From NCBI GenBank assembly GCA_004123355.1, contig SCHM01000001.1, forward strand, positions 1,914,001 to 1,978,000: 64,000 bases of DNA, in the 5' to 3' direction. The position numbers and the translations under genes were made by a program. Below, one piece after another: positions 1 through 11,180 of this stretch; position 1 is the first letter of the stretch; every line of letters starts with the position of its first letter. The DNA comes from Amphirosellinia nigrospora (lineage: Eukaryota > Ascomycota > Sordariomycetes > Xylariales > Xylariaceae). A model generated the notes under the pieces. That model saw only the letters and a list, made by a program, of their open reading frames with translations. It made no database searches and was not told where the DNA came from.

Positions 1-854
1 CCGCAGATCCTGGAATGGGCTTTCGGCAAACGCATGACGCCCGCCGAGCGTCTGCGCAAGAACCAGCGTCTCCTCGACAAGGCCATCCGCGAGATAGACC
101 AACAAAAGGTCAAGCTGGAGAGGCAGGAGAAGCAGCTCGTGAGCCAGATCAAGCAGAGTGCTCAGAAGGGCCAGATGGGTGCCGCCAAGATACAAGCGAA
201 GGACCTGGTGCGCACGAGGAGGTCAGGACAGCTTCCATCCGTTTGAGATACCCATCCTCTTCGCCGGCTGACCTCTTTTTCCATGCTATAGATACATCGA
301 GAAGTTCTACGGACTCAAGAGTAACCTGCAAAAGATATCTCTACGACTCCAGGTATGCCGGTGTCCGCCATCTTGACACGGCACATCACTAACATGTGGT
401 GCTCGCAGACCCACCGAACAAACGAGCAGATGATGCAGGCCATGAAGGGCGCCACCATGGCCCTGGGAAGTATGAACCGCACCATGAACCTCCCGGCTTT
501 ACAACGAATCGCCATGGAATTCGAGCGCGAGAACGACATAATGGAGCAGAGGCAGGAGATGATGGACGACGCCATCGATGATGCCATGGATGTCGGCGTA
601 GAAGAAGAGGGCGACGAGGTGGTAGAGCAGGTGCTGGAGGAGATTGGAGTAGACCTGAACCAAGCCGTGAGTAGCCAACCGCTTACTGACAGGACGAGTT
701 CTGACCAGCCATGCAGTTCGGAGAGACACCCACTGGGCTCCAATCCGACAAGGTTCCCGAGAATAGAGTGGCTCAGGCAATTGGTGCGCCCAGTGGAGGC
801 GGTGATTCTGCGGATGACGATCTTCAAGCCCGCCTTGACAGTCTAAGGAAGTGA
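1..854 (+). CDS. vps2: ESCRT-III subunit Vps2/Did4 (CHMP2-like), 5' end cut off
   Basis: Vps2 is an ESCRT-III subunit that polymerises on endosomal membranes with Vps24 and Snf7 and recruits Vps4 for multivesicular-body budding. The first coding residues seen (ILEWAFGKRMTPAERLRKN) are the family's basic N-terminal helix. The CCGCAG at 1-6 looks like an intron acceptor, so only the initiator exon is missing. Exons read 7-221, 292-352, 409-666 and 717-854, all with GT..AG introns and no frame break. A coiled-coil region follows (LVRTRRYIEKFYGLKSNL), then an acidic stretch (EEEGDEVVEQVLEEIGVDL). The C-terminus (DLQARLDSLRK) is a MIT-interacting motif that would bind Vps4. The total is about 220 residues, the normal size. 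Identification is firm. Confidence 0.93.
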
Positions 855-1031
855 GGCTGCTGCCATGTACGAGCGCCGTGTCTCGTCAACACGAAAGGCC
901 ATCATGTTGGCTTGGCAGAGTTTATCATGCAACAGATGAGAATATGATGATACCAGGGGAAAAAAAAACCCTCCGCGATGCCATTCTTAATATTACAACC
1001 CGCTATATCTTTACTGTACAACCGATACCAA

Positions 1032-2460
1032 TCATTCGAGCACCATTCTCAGATCTCCAACACCCCTCTTTGTCCAGGTGTGCCGGGTTCGTCTTCACCG
1101 ACCTGTCCTGCAAGCTATGCTCGGCGATGCCGTCAAGTCTATCCTCCCCTATTCCGAAGTCTTTCAGCGTCCGCGGTAAGCCCAGCGCACGAATAATAGC
1201 ATCCATCAGATCCCCCAGATCCGCCCCGTCTCTCTTCAACCCCTTTTCCTCGAAGAGCGCTGCAGCGTAGGCATCGTCCCATAGAAGCGCGACTACCGCA
1301 TCCTGCCGCTCCACGTTCGCCTTCCTCGCGTAATTGTACTTGCACACAGCGGGGTTCAAGATACAGCTCGTCTCGCCGTGTCCGACGCCCGCGGGGCCTA
1401 GCTGGTGTCCGATGCCGTGGCTCGCGCCCATCGGCACCCGGACCTCGCGGCTACCATGGAATCTCTGGCGCCTAGGAAACACTCTAGCCGCGCGGTGACG
1501 TCGCGCGGGTCGTCTTGCAGCGCAATAAGGCGGGCACGAGTCTCTTCAATCCCGCCCGCGGAGGAATCCGCGGCGCCGTTGCTCTGCAGCGCGCAGAGGG
1601 TTTCGACGCAGTGGTCCAGCGCTCGCACGCCTGTGCTTAACCATATGCCTTCTGGAGTTTCCGTCGCTAACTCGCCATCCAAGATCACGAGACGCGGGGC
1701 TGCGATGTGTGGGCCGAGAAGGAGTATTTGCGCCCGTCGCGTCGTTGGTCGCCCCTGCGAAGGAGGAGTATTCCCACCGGAAAGAGTCGTTGGGATGCAG
1801 ATTACTGGGATCTGGGAGGTGTGGATTGTTTGGGCGGAGGGAAAGTGGTGGCGGTTGAGAGGGAGCCGAGTTCTTGGGCGGTTGTTACTTTGTTGGCGAT
1901 GGCCTATGGAATTGGTGTTAACAACTACTTACTTGCTTGCTCTGATGTGTGTATGAAGATGGGTTGAATTGATTTGCTTTTGAGATAACATGCATGTATG
2001 ACTATCTCACTCAGCGTCTTTTCTACCCATCTCCTCACGTGTTACGTATCATAGACCATGAACATGTTCTCGTGTCCGCGACTATATGAAATATGAAGAA
2101 GAAAAAAGAAAACGAGGCGGGGAAGTCAACAATCCATGCTAGACAACATACATAAGCCACAACCTTGGCGGCATCAGTCAAGCTGCCGGCACCAAGGGTC
2201 ACGATACAATCAGCGTCCAGACGACGCACGTCATCTATGATTTCGAGGACCTCAGACCAGAATGTGTGTGAGCGCATGCCGATGCGGAGACCTGCGAGCC
2301 GGGAACCCAGTGCCTCCTTTAGGGATTCGAGATGCGGCGTGTTTTTCGCGAGAGAGGCCGAGGCGAGCACGTAGATTTTTGAACTCGGGATCGTGCTGGT
2401 GATGTGTGAGGTGAGGGCGAGGGGGAAGGGGGTGTCATGAGATACGATGGGGGAGGCCAT
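1032..2460 (-). CDS. Iron-containing alcohol dehydrogenase, maleylacetate reductase type, with indels
   Basis: This family reduces maleylacetate to 3-oxoadipate with NAD(P)H in aromatic-ring degradation; related fungal members are less well defined. Exon 1 is 2460-2152 (MASPIVSHDTPFPLAL..., with the nucleotide-binding GAGSLTDAAKVVA). The intron is 2151-1904 (GTATGT..ATAG). Exon 2 is 1903-1032 and carries CIPTTLSGGEYSSFAG, ILDGELATETPEG, the metal-site TGVRALDHCVE and GASHGIGHQLGP, and a KTNPAHLDKEG tail. Exon 2 holds about seven single-base losses, near 1829, 1773, 1727, 1711, 1437, 1063 and 1051. Most lie in runs of three or four identical bases. With them allowed for, the protein is continuous to a stop at 1032-1034. 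I read this as sequence error, because no key residue is lost. A pseudogene is the alternative. Confidence 0.8.
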
Positions 2461-3520
2461 TTTGGGTATTTCGGGGAATGGGTTTTATTGATGGTGTTTT
2501 GATTAACTGATTTGTTTTTGTTTCACTCTTGTGAGAAGCGAGGGTGGGTTCTTGATGTTGGTTTTATAGAGGTAGGTATCTTATGATGCCTTCATATGTG
2601 TGGGGTTGTAGATGCTTTGCTTTGTAAGCCCGTGAGATCCGCGTCCGCGTCTGCGCGGTTAGTCGATTCTGGTTAGTTTGAGATATTTAATGTTCATCAG
2701 ACTCGATTCGCCCTTCTGATATTGAATTATTACAGTTGTTCGTTGTTTTGAGCTAGGTGTAGACGCCCGATGAACGCCATTTTTTCTCATATGCTTTGCG
2801 TATCAGACCTTATACATTACATTTTACATCGTGGTATGGGCCCTCATATCACCAGTCCAGGTTGCCTTTGGTATATAGTGTTAATCTGGGTTCTCAGTTA
2901 GGGAACCAAGGAAACTGCCTCAATATGGTGTGCTTAATATTTCCCGACTACTTGCGACTGGTCAATGACAACTTGTTATCCTCTAGTCTTGCTGGTAGCA
3001 TCATCGTTTATGATATAAGTCCTTCTAGAGAGGTGTAAAGCAATTAGAGCAGATTGCTAACTACATATTCTTGATATAAGAAGTCGTGTAATATCAATTA
3101 AAGCTATTCAACTTTTGGATCCAATATACGTTAGCTAGCCTATATACATGATGATGTTATGATACAAGCTGTAGTTCTGAAAGTGTACGGCATTTCCAAT
3201 ATTTCATCCATCTACAATTCATCGAAGAATAATTGAGTCAAGGCCAGAAAGTTGGAGAACGTTACCAAGATTTGTTATTTTCTGCCATTGTACCATCATA
3301 TGTATGTTTTTTTTCTTCTATTTTTCTTCCATTTTTTCATTCTCAAGGTTCCCTATAAATGCTGGAACCTGGCTCGAAATTTGTTCCGCGCGTCATCATG
3401 TCCGAACCACTGCTTGCCACGGTCGAATGATAAATTTTCAGCCCGGGAATACACCATTCGAAGCCTGGGCGACAATCCTCTCATATGTACTGGCTTCAGC
3501 ATTAAATCGACCGAAGAGCC
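2461..3520 (+). other. Intergenic, no gene seen
   Basis: About 1.06 kb between the dehydrogenase start and the end of the F-box gene. The part from 3040 to 3300 is AT-rich. A T-rich tract lies at 3305-3342. Short open frames here show no recognisable domain. Confidence 0.5.
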
Positions 3521-4594
3521 CTATCTCTCTAAGAGAAGTAGGTAGCACCCGGTCTGAGCGTTTTCAGACCCACCTCCTGGCCATCGAATGGAGATACATC
3601 CCAACCACAGCTCTTGTAGTTGCGAAAAACTCATCAGGGATCCGATGCTCTCGGGCGGTTGTTGGAAACTCATGCCATAGTCGAGGCATAATCTCCGTAA
3701 CGTACGACCATGTCCTTGCTCTTGCAGTATGCGGACCACTTCGTCGCGGACACTTCGCGCTCGAGCCCATCGGCTCTATGCCGCGCAGCGCTGCCGTAAA
3801 GGAATGTATCGAGCTTCCCACAGGACGACAGGAGCCGCCATCTCCTTGGCAGACAGGCTTCCATGTCTCAGGGCGAGGCAGGTGACGTTCTGAAGTGATG
3901 GTATGCACGATACGCCGTTGCAAGTCTCCAGACTGAGGTTATCAATGTTGGGGCCAAGGGAGAAGAGGTTCGCCACGACCGATAAATCGTAACCGAGCTC
4001 CACATCATTGTACTCGAGCACCACTTGGCGCAGTGTAGGATGAGATGGCGTAGCTTGATCATCGACAGAGGGAAGTATGTCCCAGCCCTCCGTAGATAAT
4101 GGCAGAAGTGCTAGGAATTCAAGGCGAGGAACTCGTATGAGAAGTTGCTGGATGAGGCGGTCCGGATGCGGGCTGAGGTATTCGCTCGAGCCGGCATCAG
4201 GGAGCCTGAGCCCAGCTTGTGTTACGGCACGTCTGAAGGCCTCATACAGGGCCGAGGCCGACGAAGAGCCATATCTGAGCCTTCTGACTGTCCCAAAGAT
4301 GTCAGCAAGGATAAGGTGTTTGACGGCCCAAGCGAGATCGGGGCGAAAGGTGAGAGTGGCTAAGAGAGATACCGAGGGCAGTCTCTGGCGGTCTTGGATG
4401 AAGATATGGTGGTAGAGAAATGGTTGGGCTATCTCTCGCAGCCTTGACGATGTAAGGCAAAGATTGGCTAAGGGTTTTTCCTGGATAGCGAAGTTTTCAT
4501 ATATTTCGCTCCTGGTCAAGGTTGGGGACAATGTGCAGTGACGGCAAAGGGCACCGCATATCTGTGCGATGATTTCCGTCGAGAGTTGGTCCAT
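3521..4594 (-). CDS. F-box protein with leucine-rich tail, frame broken twice
   Basis: F-box proteins link substrates to SCF ubiquitin ligases through Skp1. The start at 4594 gives MDQLSTEIIAQICGAL, then LANLCLTSSRLREIAQPFLY, which is the order of a fungal F-box. Leucine-rich segments follow: LVIRVPRLEFLALL-like text around residues 150-165, VVLEYNDVELGY, and IDNLSLETCNGVSCIPSLQ. The open frame ends at 3776, but clearly leucine-rich text continues in other frames (GKLDTFLYGSAA, then LRRLCLDYGMSF and LQELWLGCISI) down to 3521. The breaks fall near 3823 (a GGG run) and near 3750. The likely full protein is about 355 residues. The substrate cannot be told from sequence. No neighbour suggests a pathway. 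Confidence 0.68.
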
Positions 4595-6490
4595 CTTTCC
4601 TTACAGAACTTTTTTGTAGGTAGAGTAAGAGATTAAACTTGCATTTGAATATCTGAATCGCGTTGCTGCGGCACACATATGTACATTGCCCCTAGGTTAG
4701 TATAGCGATGGGTATCGAGGTACTATACATCAGGGATCCTGGATACGCCACGTGCTGTCAGCCGCAGCCGCAAGGTACTACTGTATGGTTCGAGGTATCC
4801 TTTATTTATACAGCGGTGTCGTTGCATTGGCATCGTAATTTGATAGAATTTAGTATACCAAGTTTCTTTTATATATGAACGGCTAAGAATTGGTTGGACG
4901 ATAGAAGGTAGATGACTTACATGGGTTCCAATTACCTAATACCTAATGCCTAGAGCAGGCAGCATCATAGGGCAATTGCTATAATTAGTAATCCTGTTCC
5001 CGGGCACCCATAAGTACTGTACGTATCTCTTGCACATCCTTAATTCATGTTACTGCTCTAGGTTAGGTTAGTTTATTAAATCCTACGAACCTGCTCTGAC
5101 TTGGATACCCTTTCAATTTTCCAAATAAAACCGTCGCAGATAAACGTAAGTACTACCTAGGTATCAACTCACTGGTGTTTATATTATATACCCCTTACAT
5201 AGCTCATGCATAGTAGATGAAGCATCTCAGACTACACGCAGGGGTTGTCATCCTATAGGGAGGTTCAAGTCTGTGGTTGGGCTAAGCCGGACCACTAGGA
5301 ATAGAGGGCAGTAGCCATTGACTTACTAGATCAGGTATGTGTACTTAGTTAGAGGTAGTCCCCGCACATCCCTTGTTTGGCACTACCTAGTAGCAGCAGT
5401 AGTAGTATTCTCCCCGTCCGCCTTCGAACCCCACGATTTATCATCTCATCCACCCCGTCCGGATCCTACCACCGTGCCTCTTGATATAGCACAACAACAA
5501 CACATCCGGCGAGCGTCGACACCACACATATTCGGGCCCGGCTATACAGCCAACGTCTCCGTGTAACAAACGACTTATCCATTCAGTCGTCTGCGTGCCC
5601 TCACGCCTCATACCGAGCAGCTCACAGCTCTCACTCTTCACCCCGAGGTCTGTATGCGTCTCACAAGGTTCGCATGACGTCGGTCCTCTCGTGTGGTAGG
5701 TCTTATTCGTTTCCTCTGGTGATTCAAGTTTGTCGCGTGATGGCATTCCACCCGCGCTAAGCCTCGCCAACCTATTACCTTGGTGACCTTGGTGACCTTG
5801 GTGACCTTGGATACCTTGGATACCTATCGTCGAGCTGCCTGTCTCTGTCTCTTTTGTCTCCTCTGTCTCCCGATACTGCACTTTCACTCGCCATGTATGC
5901 GTGTGCGCTTCGTCTATAAATACCTACCAATCCTTTCCCTATAAGTTTCCAACAACTTGGAGCAGCTTTGCGGAGAACACCCAAAGAACAGCCACTTGGA
6001 CAACACGATAGCTTACCCATGATATCATTGTTGTCCGTCCATTGTCTGCGAATTCTCCTCCCCCTCCTCCATAGTCCTTTCTTCGCTACCCGCTTGCCCG
6101 TGGCTTTGTTGGTTCCTCGCCATACCCGCTTCAAAGACGCCGGGGCTAACTTGGTAACCACTTTGTGACCAGTCTTATTGCTATTCAGACAAACATCGGA
6201 CCGTCCCGCAGTCACCAACCCCACGTATGACGGCGACTCCATTTTAGCATAAACCCGCCGATACTCTTAACATCACTTACTTACCACTTCCAGTTACCTT
6301 TCACCCCATCTTGTCGTCAAATTCATCTGTCTGATATTTACTACCCGAGCTTCTAAGCTTCCATCCGCCCCGTGCTCAACGTGCTCCGAGCTGTCTGACA
6401 CCCCTGTCTCTGCCACTCTGCTTCCTCTCCGAAAATCTGGCAGGAAACAAACGCCGCAGTCTCTCCTCTCAAGGAGGTCTGCTGAATAGA
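4595..6490 (+). other. Long intergenic region and probable 5' leader of the PP2C gene
   Basis: About 1.9 kb divergent spacer between the F-box and phosphatase genes. It holds TACCTAGGTA at 5154-5163 and a 9-base tandem repeat at 5777-5825. From about 6240 the plus strand is pyrimidine-rich up to the ATG at 6491, as expected of a fungal leader. No convincing coding sequence was found. Confidence 0.5.
5777..5825 (+). repeat. 9-base tandem repeat (TTGGTGACC unit)
   Basis: Three copies of TGGTGACCT are followed by two of TGGATACCT, head to tail. The period of nine would encode a Gly-His-Gln-like repeat on the minus strand, but no supported gene overlaps it. Confidence 0.85.
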
Positions 6491-8375
6491 ATGTTCGGTG
6501 GCAACTCACATTCCACGGCCGCCAAATCCGACACCCCCAGGCCACGGAGTCGAGCACCAAGTCCAGCACGGCTCCCACGGATCCCAAGCCCCTCGCCATC
6601 CCCTGACGGCGCTACTAAACTCCCAGACCAGGCCGCCAGCGGCGAGAAGCGTAGCGGAAATGGCAGTCCTTCCGGTCGCCAGAACGCCGACAACAGTGCC
6701 GCCGAGAAGAAGCGTAGGAGTAGTGGCGTGGGAAGCAAAGCAAGCAACTTCATCGCCAGCGCCAAGAATACCCTCAACTTCCAGACAAGTCGGCAAAACA
6801 CCGACTCGGCCGCACGTACTCCTCTGCAGAAGCTAGGGAAGCAGGACCAAGCACTGGCCGTGCCGCAGGGTCAGCACAACAACTCGGCGGGCGAATCGCT
6901 CCCGGGCCCGAGATCGACATTTCGCGTTGGTGTGTGGGAAGATAGAAATAGGAAGTGTCGGCGGACCATGGAAGACACCCATGCTTTCTTGTATAACTTC
7001 TTGGCTACACCCGCCCCCTCCTGGCTGGAGACACCACGGACAAGAATGCGAAGCCCCGCAACTCGATAGAGGATCATGATGGCCAGGCCGAGCGGACATC
7101 GCAGGACATGATCGAGACTGACAATGGTTACTTCGCCATATTTGACGGGCATGCCGGCACTTTCGCCGCCGACTGGTGTGGTAAGAAGCTCCACTTGGTT
7201 CTGGAGGACATTATTCGTCGCAACCCAAACTCTCCCATTCCGGAGCTTCTCGATCAGACTTTCACGAGTGTCGATTCGCAGTTAGAAAAGTTGCCCCTGA
7301 AAAACAGCGGCTGCACCGCGGCAATTGCTGTCCTGCGCTGGGAAGACAGAGTCCCTAGTTCGAACTCTGCCGTCGGCTCCCAGGCCATCGCCCCAGCTGC
7401 CGCCGTGGCTTCCAAAGCGTCAGAGACATCGAAGCCCAGGGACGGGAAGTCGGAGGACAACGGCAACACCATCGCCATCCCAGAGTCCACTCACGCGAGA
7501 TTAAAAGGCGCCGCAACACGGCAACGAGTCCTATACACGGCCAACGTGGGTGATGCGCGGATCATCCTATGCCGCGCTGGCAAGGCTCTGCGCCTTTCCT
7601 ACGATCATAAGGGAAGCGATGAGAATGAAGGAAAGCGCATTTCGAACGCGGGGGCTGATACTCAACAATCGTGTGAATGGAGTATTAGCCGTCACGAGAG
7701 CTTTGGGAGATACGTATATGAAGGATCTTGTCACCGGCCATCCCTACACTACAGAGACGGTCATTCAACCCGAAGTGGACGAGTTCATTATTATTGCTTG
7801 TGATGGGGTAAGTGGATTCGGATCTCTGATGCTATTTTCATTGCTTTGCATCGTGGCTAACATGAATCTTGAAGCTATGGGACGTCTGCTCAGACCAGGA
7901 AGCAGTCGATCTCATCCGCGACAAGGCGGATGCTGTGGCCGCCTCCAAACTTTTAGTTGATCATGCCCTCGCCCGCTTCAGCACGGACAACCTATCGTGC
8001 ATGATTATCCGATTTGACAAGGCCGCCATGCTCGACCAGAACAACCGAGACCGACATATCGGTGTAGAAGGGGATGGCACGAGCGAAGGCGGCAAGGTCA
8101 GCGAGGCCGAGAAAATCGTGAGCTCGACGCGACAGAAGATTGCTGAGGGTGATACCCCCGCCGTGGGCGTCTCGGCAAGCAACAGCGGCCGCGGACGTGA
8201 CCCCACCCCCATCGAAGAGGCCGACACCTTTAAACCTACTGTGATTAAAGAGTCGGTCGAGGAGGAGCGGCGGGCTCGTGTCGAAGAGAAGGAACAGGTG
8301 GATGCGCCTGAAGTGAGCGCAAAAGGGGTCGAGGATCGTGACGCAATTGCAGCTACCGAGGACAAAACCGTTTAG
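6491..8375 (+). CDS. ptc1: PP2C-family Ser/Thr phosphatase, Ptc1-like, with two indels
   Basis: Ptc1-type phosphatases are Mg/Mn-dependent and damp MAP-kinase (HOG, cell wall) signalling. The ATG at 6491 opens a Ser/Pro-rich N-terminal extension of about 140 residues. The catalytic motifs then come in order: [79 protein letters not shown] and [11 protein letters not shown]. Metal-binding Asp residues are present in MED, DGHAG, ACDG and TDN. An intron at 7808-7874 (GTAAGT..GAAG) splits ACDG and LWDV. The frame is lost at a CCCCC run (7014-7018) and at a GGGGG run (7650-7654); restoring length there rejoins the domain. The C-terminal 120 residues are charged, ending at TAG 8373-8375. It is longer than yeast Ptc1 (281 residues), as in other filamentous fungi. 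Confidence 0.9.
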
Positions 8376-10770
8376 GCTGCCCCACCTTGCGCCAGAGGGA
8401 GAGAGGGAGAGAAGGAGAGGCGGCCTGTAGAATAAGAATAATTGGCGTATGTGTGCGTTATGCGTAGATGGACGAGATGAGATGAGACGAAGATAGAGTA
8501 CCTCGTAACTGTTTACCTACACAACACAAGGGTTGGCCAATGGGCGGGATTATGGCTTTGGGTTTGGGCTTGGGGCTTGGGCTAGTGTGGTTAAGGGGCC
8601 CTGTTACTTAAGATAGTGTAGGTGGTAAGGTTACCTAGGTATGGTTCATTGGTTTGCACAATACTCGCATTGATTCATATCTAAGTATCTATTTAATTTG
8701 GCTTATTATCTGTCTATCTATTGGTTGTGGCTTTGGCTCACATACATCCGTACCGTACCCTTGGTATAAGCATGTTCCCCGGATTCTGGGATGGGTGTTC
8801 GCTCGGCTTTCCAGTAGGGTGGGAGAGCAAGGTTTTATTGGTAGTGGTATCTGAAGCGGAAGATAGAGAGGTAGATAATTGTAAAGGGAACAGAATAAAG
8901 GCTCAAAGAAAAGCTATACGGGTATGTAAGTTCATTAAATGTAACCGGTCAATATAGCCTCACAGCCAGAAACATGGCTAAGAGCTCGGTCTTGACAAAG
9001 TTGTGATTAGTATAATATAAAATATTGGTTGTTGTTCTGCTTTCTTTTCCTCTTCTGGTAATCGATATCTGGCACCGCCGCTTGCAATTATTGCCAATAC
9101 TTAGCCTTCCACAAGATGAATCGATTCTCTACCTAGCAATGACCCAATGAGGTATATGGCCACATGTACGTAAGCACTGCATAGTCTCCCACCGTCACAT
9201 GCAGGGCCATGGCGTTCTATTGGGGCGAGGGGTTGGTTGAGACAGAGCAGGAGGGGGAGGCGAGGTCAAAGCGTGGGGTGCATGATCACGATATTGATAC
9301 CTATTTGGTCTCTATGCAGCCAGCAGATGTCAGGGCAAATCACTCGCGTCTATCTATTGGTTAAGCCGAGCTGATAGGGAGGAAAATATGGCGCGTCCTC
9401 GTTTCCTTTGATTGATTTATTACTCCTATTTAGGTGACTAATAAATAGGTAGGTTAGGTACTGCATGTAAGTTTTCTATGAAAAACTTAGATATGAATTT
9501 TGTTATCAAGATAGATCACGGGTACCTTGTTATAAAGATAAAACTTGCACCGCTATGACGGGTACGGGTGGTTTTGCTCTGCTTCTCTTTTACGTCATCG
9601 GAGCCAAGACAATGACTTGCGAGAGAAGATGCAGGCGTCATGGATTACGGCCAATTATTCAGGTGCACATCATAAACATCAACGATGCTGGAGTGCTGGA
9701 GTATACCATTGAAAGTACACAACTTATACAAAGGCAAGGCACATGTGTATGCTAAAGAATGGCCCTGGGCTCCCATTCGCCAAAGCGCTGATCATGTTCT
9801 TTGCAGTTAATATGTTCATATCAGCATGCAAGTAATTGATTGACAAGGCGACCAATAAATGTCTTGAAATAGACATCTGCAGCACCATATTGAAAATGTG
9901 AATCAATCCAACGTTCGGATAGTGTCTCACTATTGACATCTCAGCTAACACCTTCTCCACGCCCACAAACCCCCCCACTTCCACTTGCAGGCGTACTTGT
10001 ATTTATGTAGGTACCGGCAGTATGTATTGGTGTTTCATCCGCTGGCGAACGGGCACACAAGCAAGTAAGCCGCGCCATACCGAGATTTGGGGCTTGGGTT
10101 ACATCGCCGCATGCCATGTGAATTCCGGGTGTGTGCTTCCCGAACAGGACATGGCATGAAAGTAGTAGGTTGGTATAGGGCCGTCCTTATCTCCTGTTGG
10201 TCGCCTATTGGATGAGTGATAATTCATTGTGGAAATATATTATTGATGGATCAGGTGAACAGGACATGCATTCAGATGATGGTGTTTTCTTCTATCACCT
10301 CAAGGTTGTTGTTCGTTGTCTATCTCGTTCATATTATATCATTTCATTCTAGAATTTGTACAGCAGCAGTCTAAACCGGTTACGGGCTGGACTCAACGTG
10401 AGAAGGGGCTCCTAGCGTCCTGCCTTAAGGTTCCGGCTGGGGAACGTCTCCACCACAGCGGTGCGCAATATTGCTAGCCCTGGACAGTACTGGATCTGTA
10501 CTGGAGCCAAATGCCAAACCCCTATATACCTACCCCTATCCTTGTGCTGAGACCCAGTCCCGTAGCGGTCTCCCATCAGTAATCTGCGCTACACCGGCGA
10601 CGAGACCCCTGGTTTACCTGGCCCACACCCTATCGATCAAAGACGATCCCGCCTTTTTCTCATTTCGGCCTGCCTTGAGACTGCATGGCCGTAGCACCAT
10701 TCTCCTACTACAACACAACGCCTGCCCTACACGGCATCGCATTGCTGCACTCCTCCTAGTTTGAGACATA

Positions 10771-10792
10771 CACGCACACACACACACACACA
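10771..10792 (+). repeat. CA dinucleotide microsatellite
   Basis: An almost pure CA tract with one interruption (CACG) upstream of the ADF-H gene. Confidence 0.9.
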
Positions 10793-10904
10793 TAGCCTGC
10801 CTGCATCGACGCCGCAACGCCCACTTCTCTTCTCCGGATCTACATCGCCGGCCCTTGCCGTGCATCTAGCCTCCAGCCTCTAATATCCAGCAAGCTCAAT
10901 ACAA

Positions 10905-10927
10905 CACAGCACAGCACAGCACAGCAC
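10905..10927 (+). repeat. CACAG pentanucleotide microsatellite
   Basis: Four to five head-to-tail copies of CACAG about 250 bases upstream of the ADF-H start codon, probably in the leader. Confidence 0.85.
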
Positions 10928-11180
10928 GTCGACGGTGCCGGCACCGATGTCTCCCACCAACCGAGCACCCCTGAATTGCCTGTGCACTCGGATCGCAAAC
11001 CAACCCGCCCACGTCTACGACGACGTCAACTCCCTCGAGAGCTCCTAGAGGCGTAACCTTTCTTTCTTACCTTGCTCACAGCAACTCGGCCTAGTTTCAT
11101 CCAACTCATCACCGTGGCTTCGTCGGTTATACTGTAGCTATCTCGACGCGCCGACGACAGCCGTCTCGTCCCGTCCCAAC

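Larger units (their letters stand above)
8376..11180 (+). other. Long intergenic region and leader of the ADF-H gene
   Basis: About 2.8 kb with no supportable gene. It contains CCTAGGTA at 8632-8639, AGGTAGGTTAGGTA near 9448, a CA repeat (10771-10792) and a CACAG repeat (10905-10927). The final 600 bases before the ATG at 11181 are pyrimidine-rich on the plus strand and probably transcribed. Confidence 0.45.

Noticed and set aside
5777-5825. CRISPR-like array
   Set aside because: The units are only nine bases and directly adjacent with no spacers; the genome is fungal.
5441-5887. Minus-strand open frame with Gly-His-Gln repeats, collagen-like
   Set aside because: Produced by the 9-base tandem repeat; no start context, splice sites or family match.
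10471-10865. Small genes on either strand before the ADF-H gene
   Set aside because: Overlapping frames around a CA microsatellite with no domain; more likely leader and promoter.
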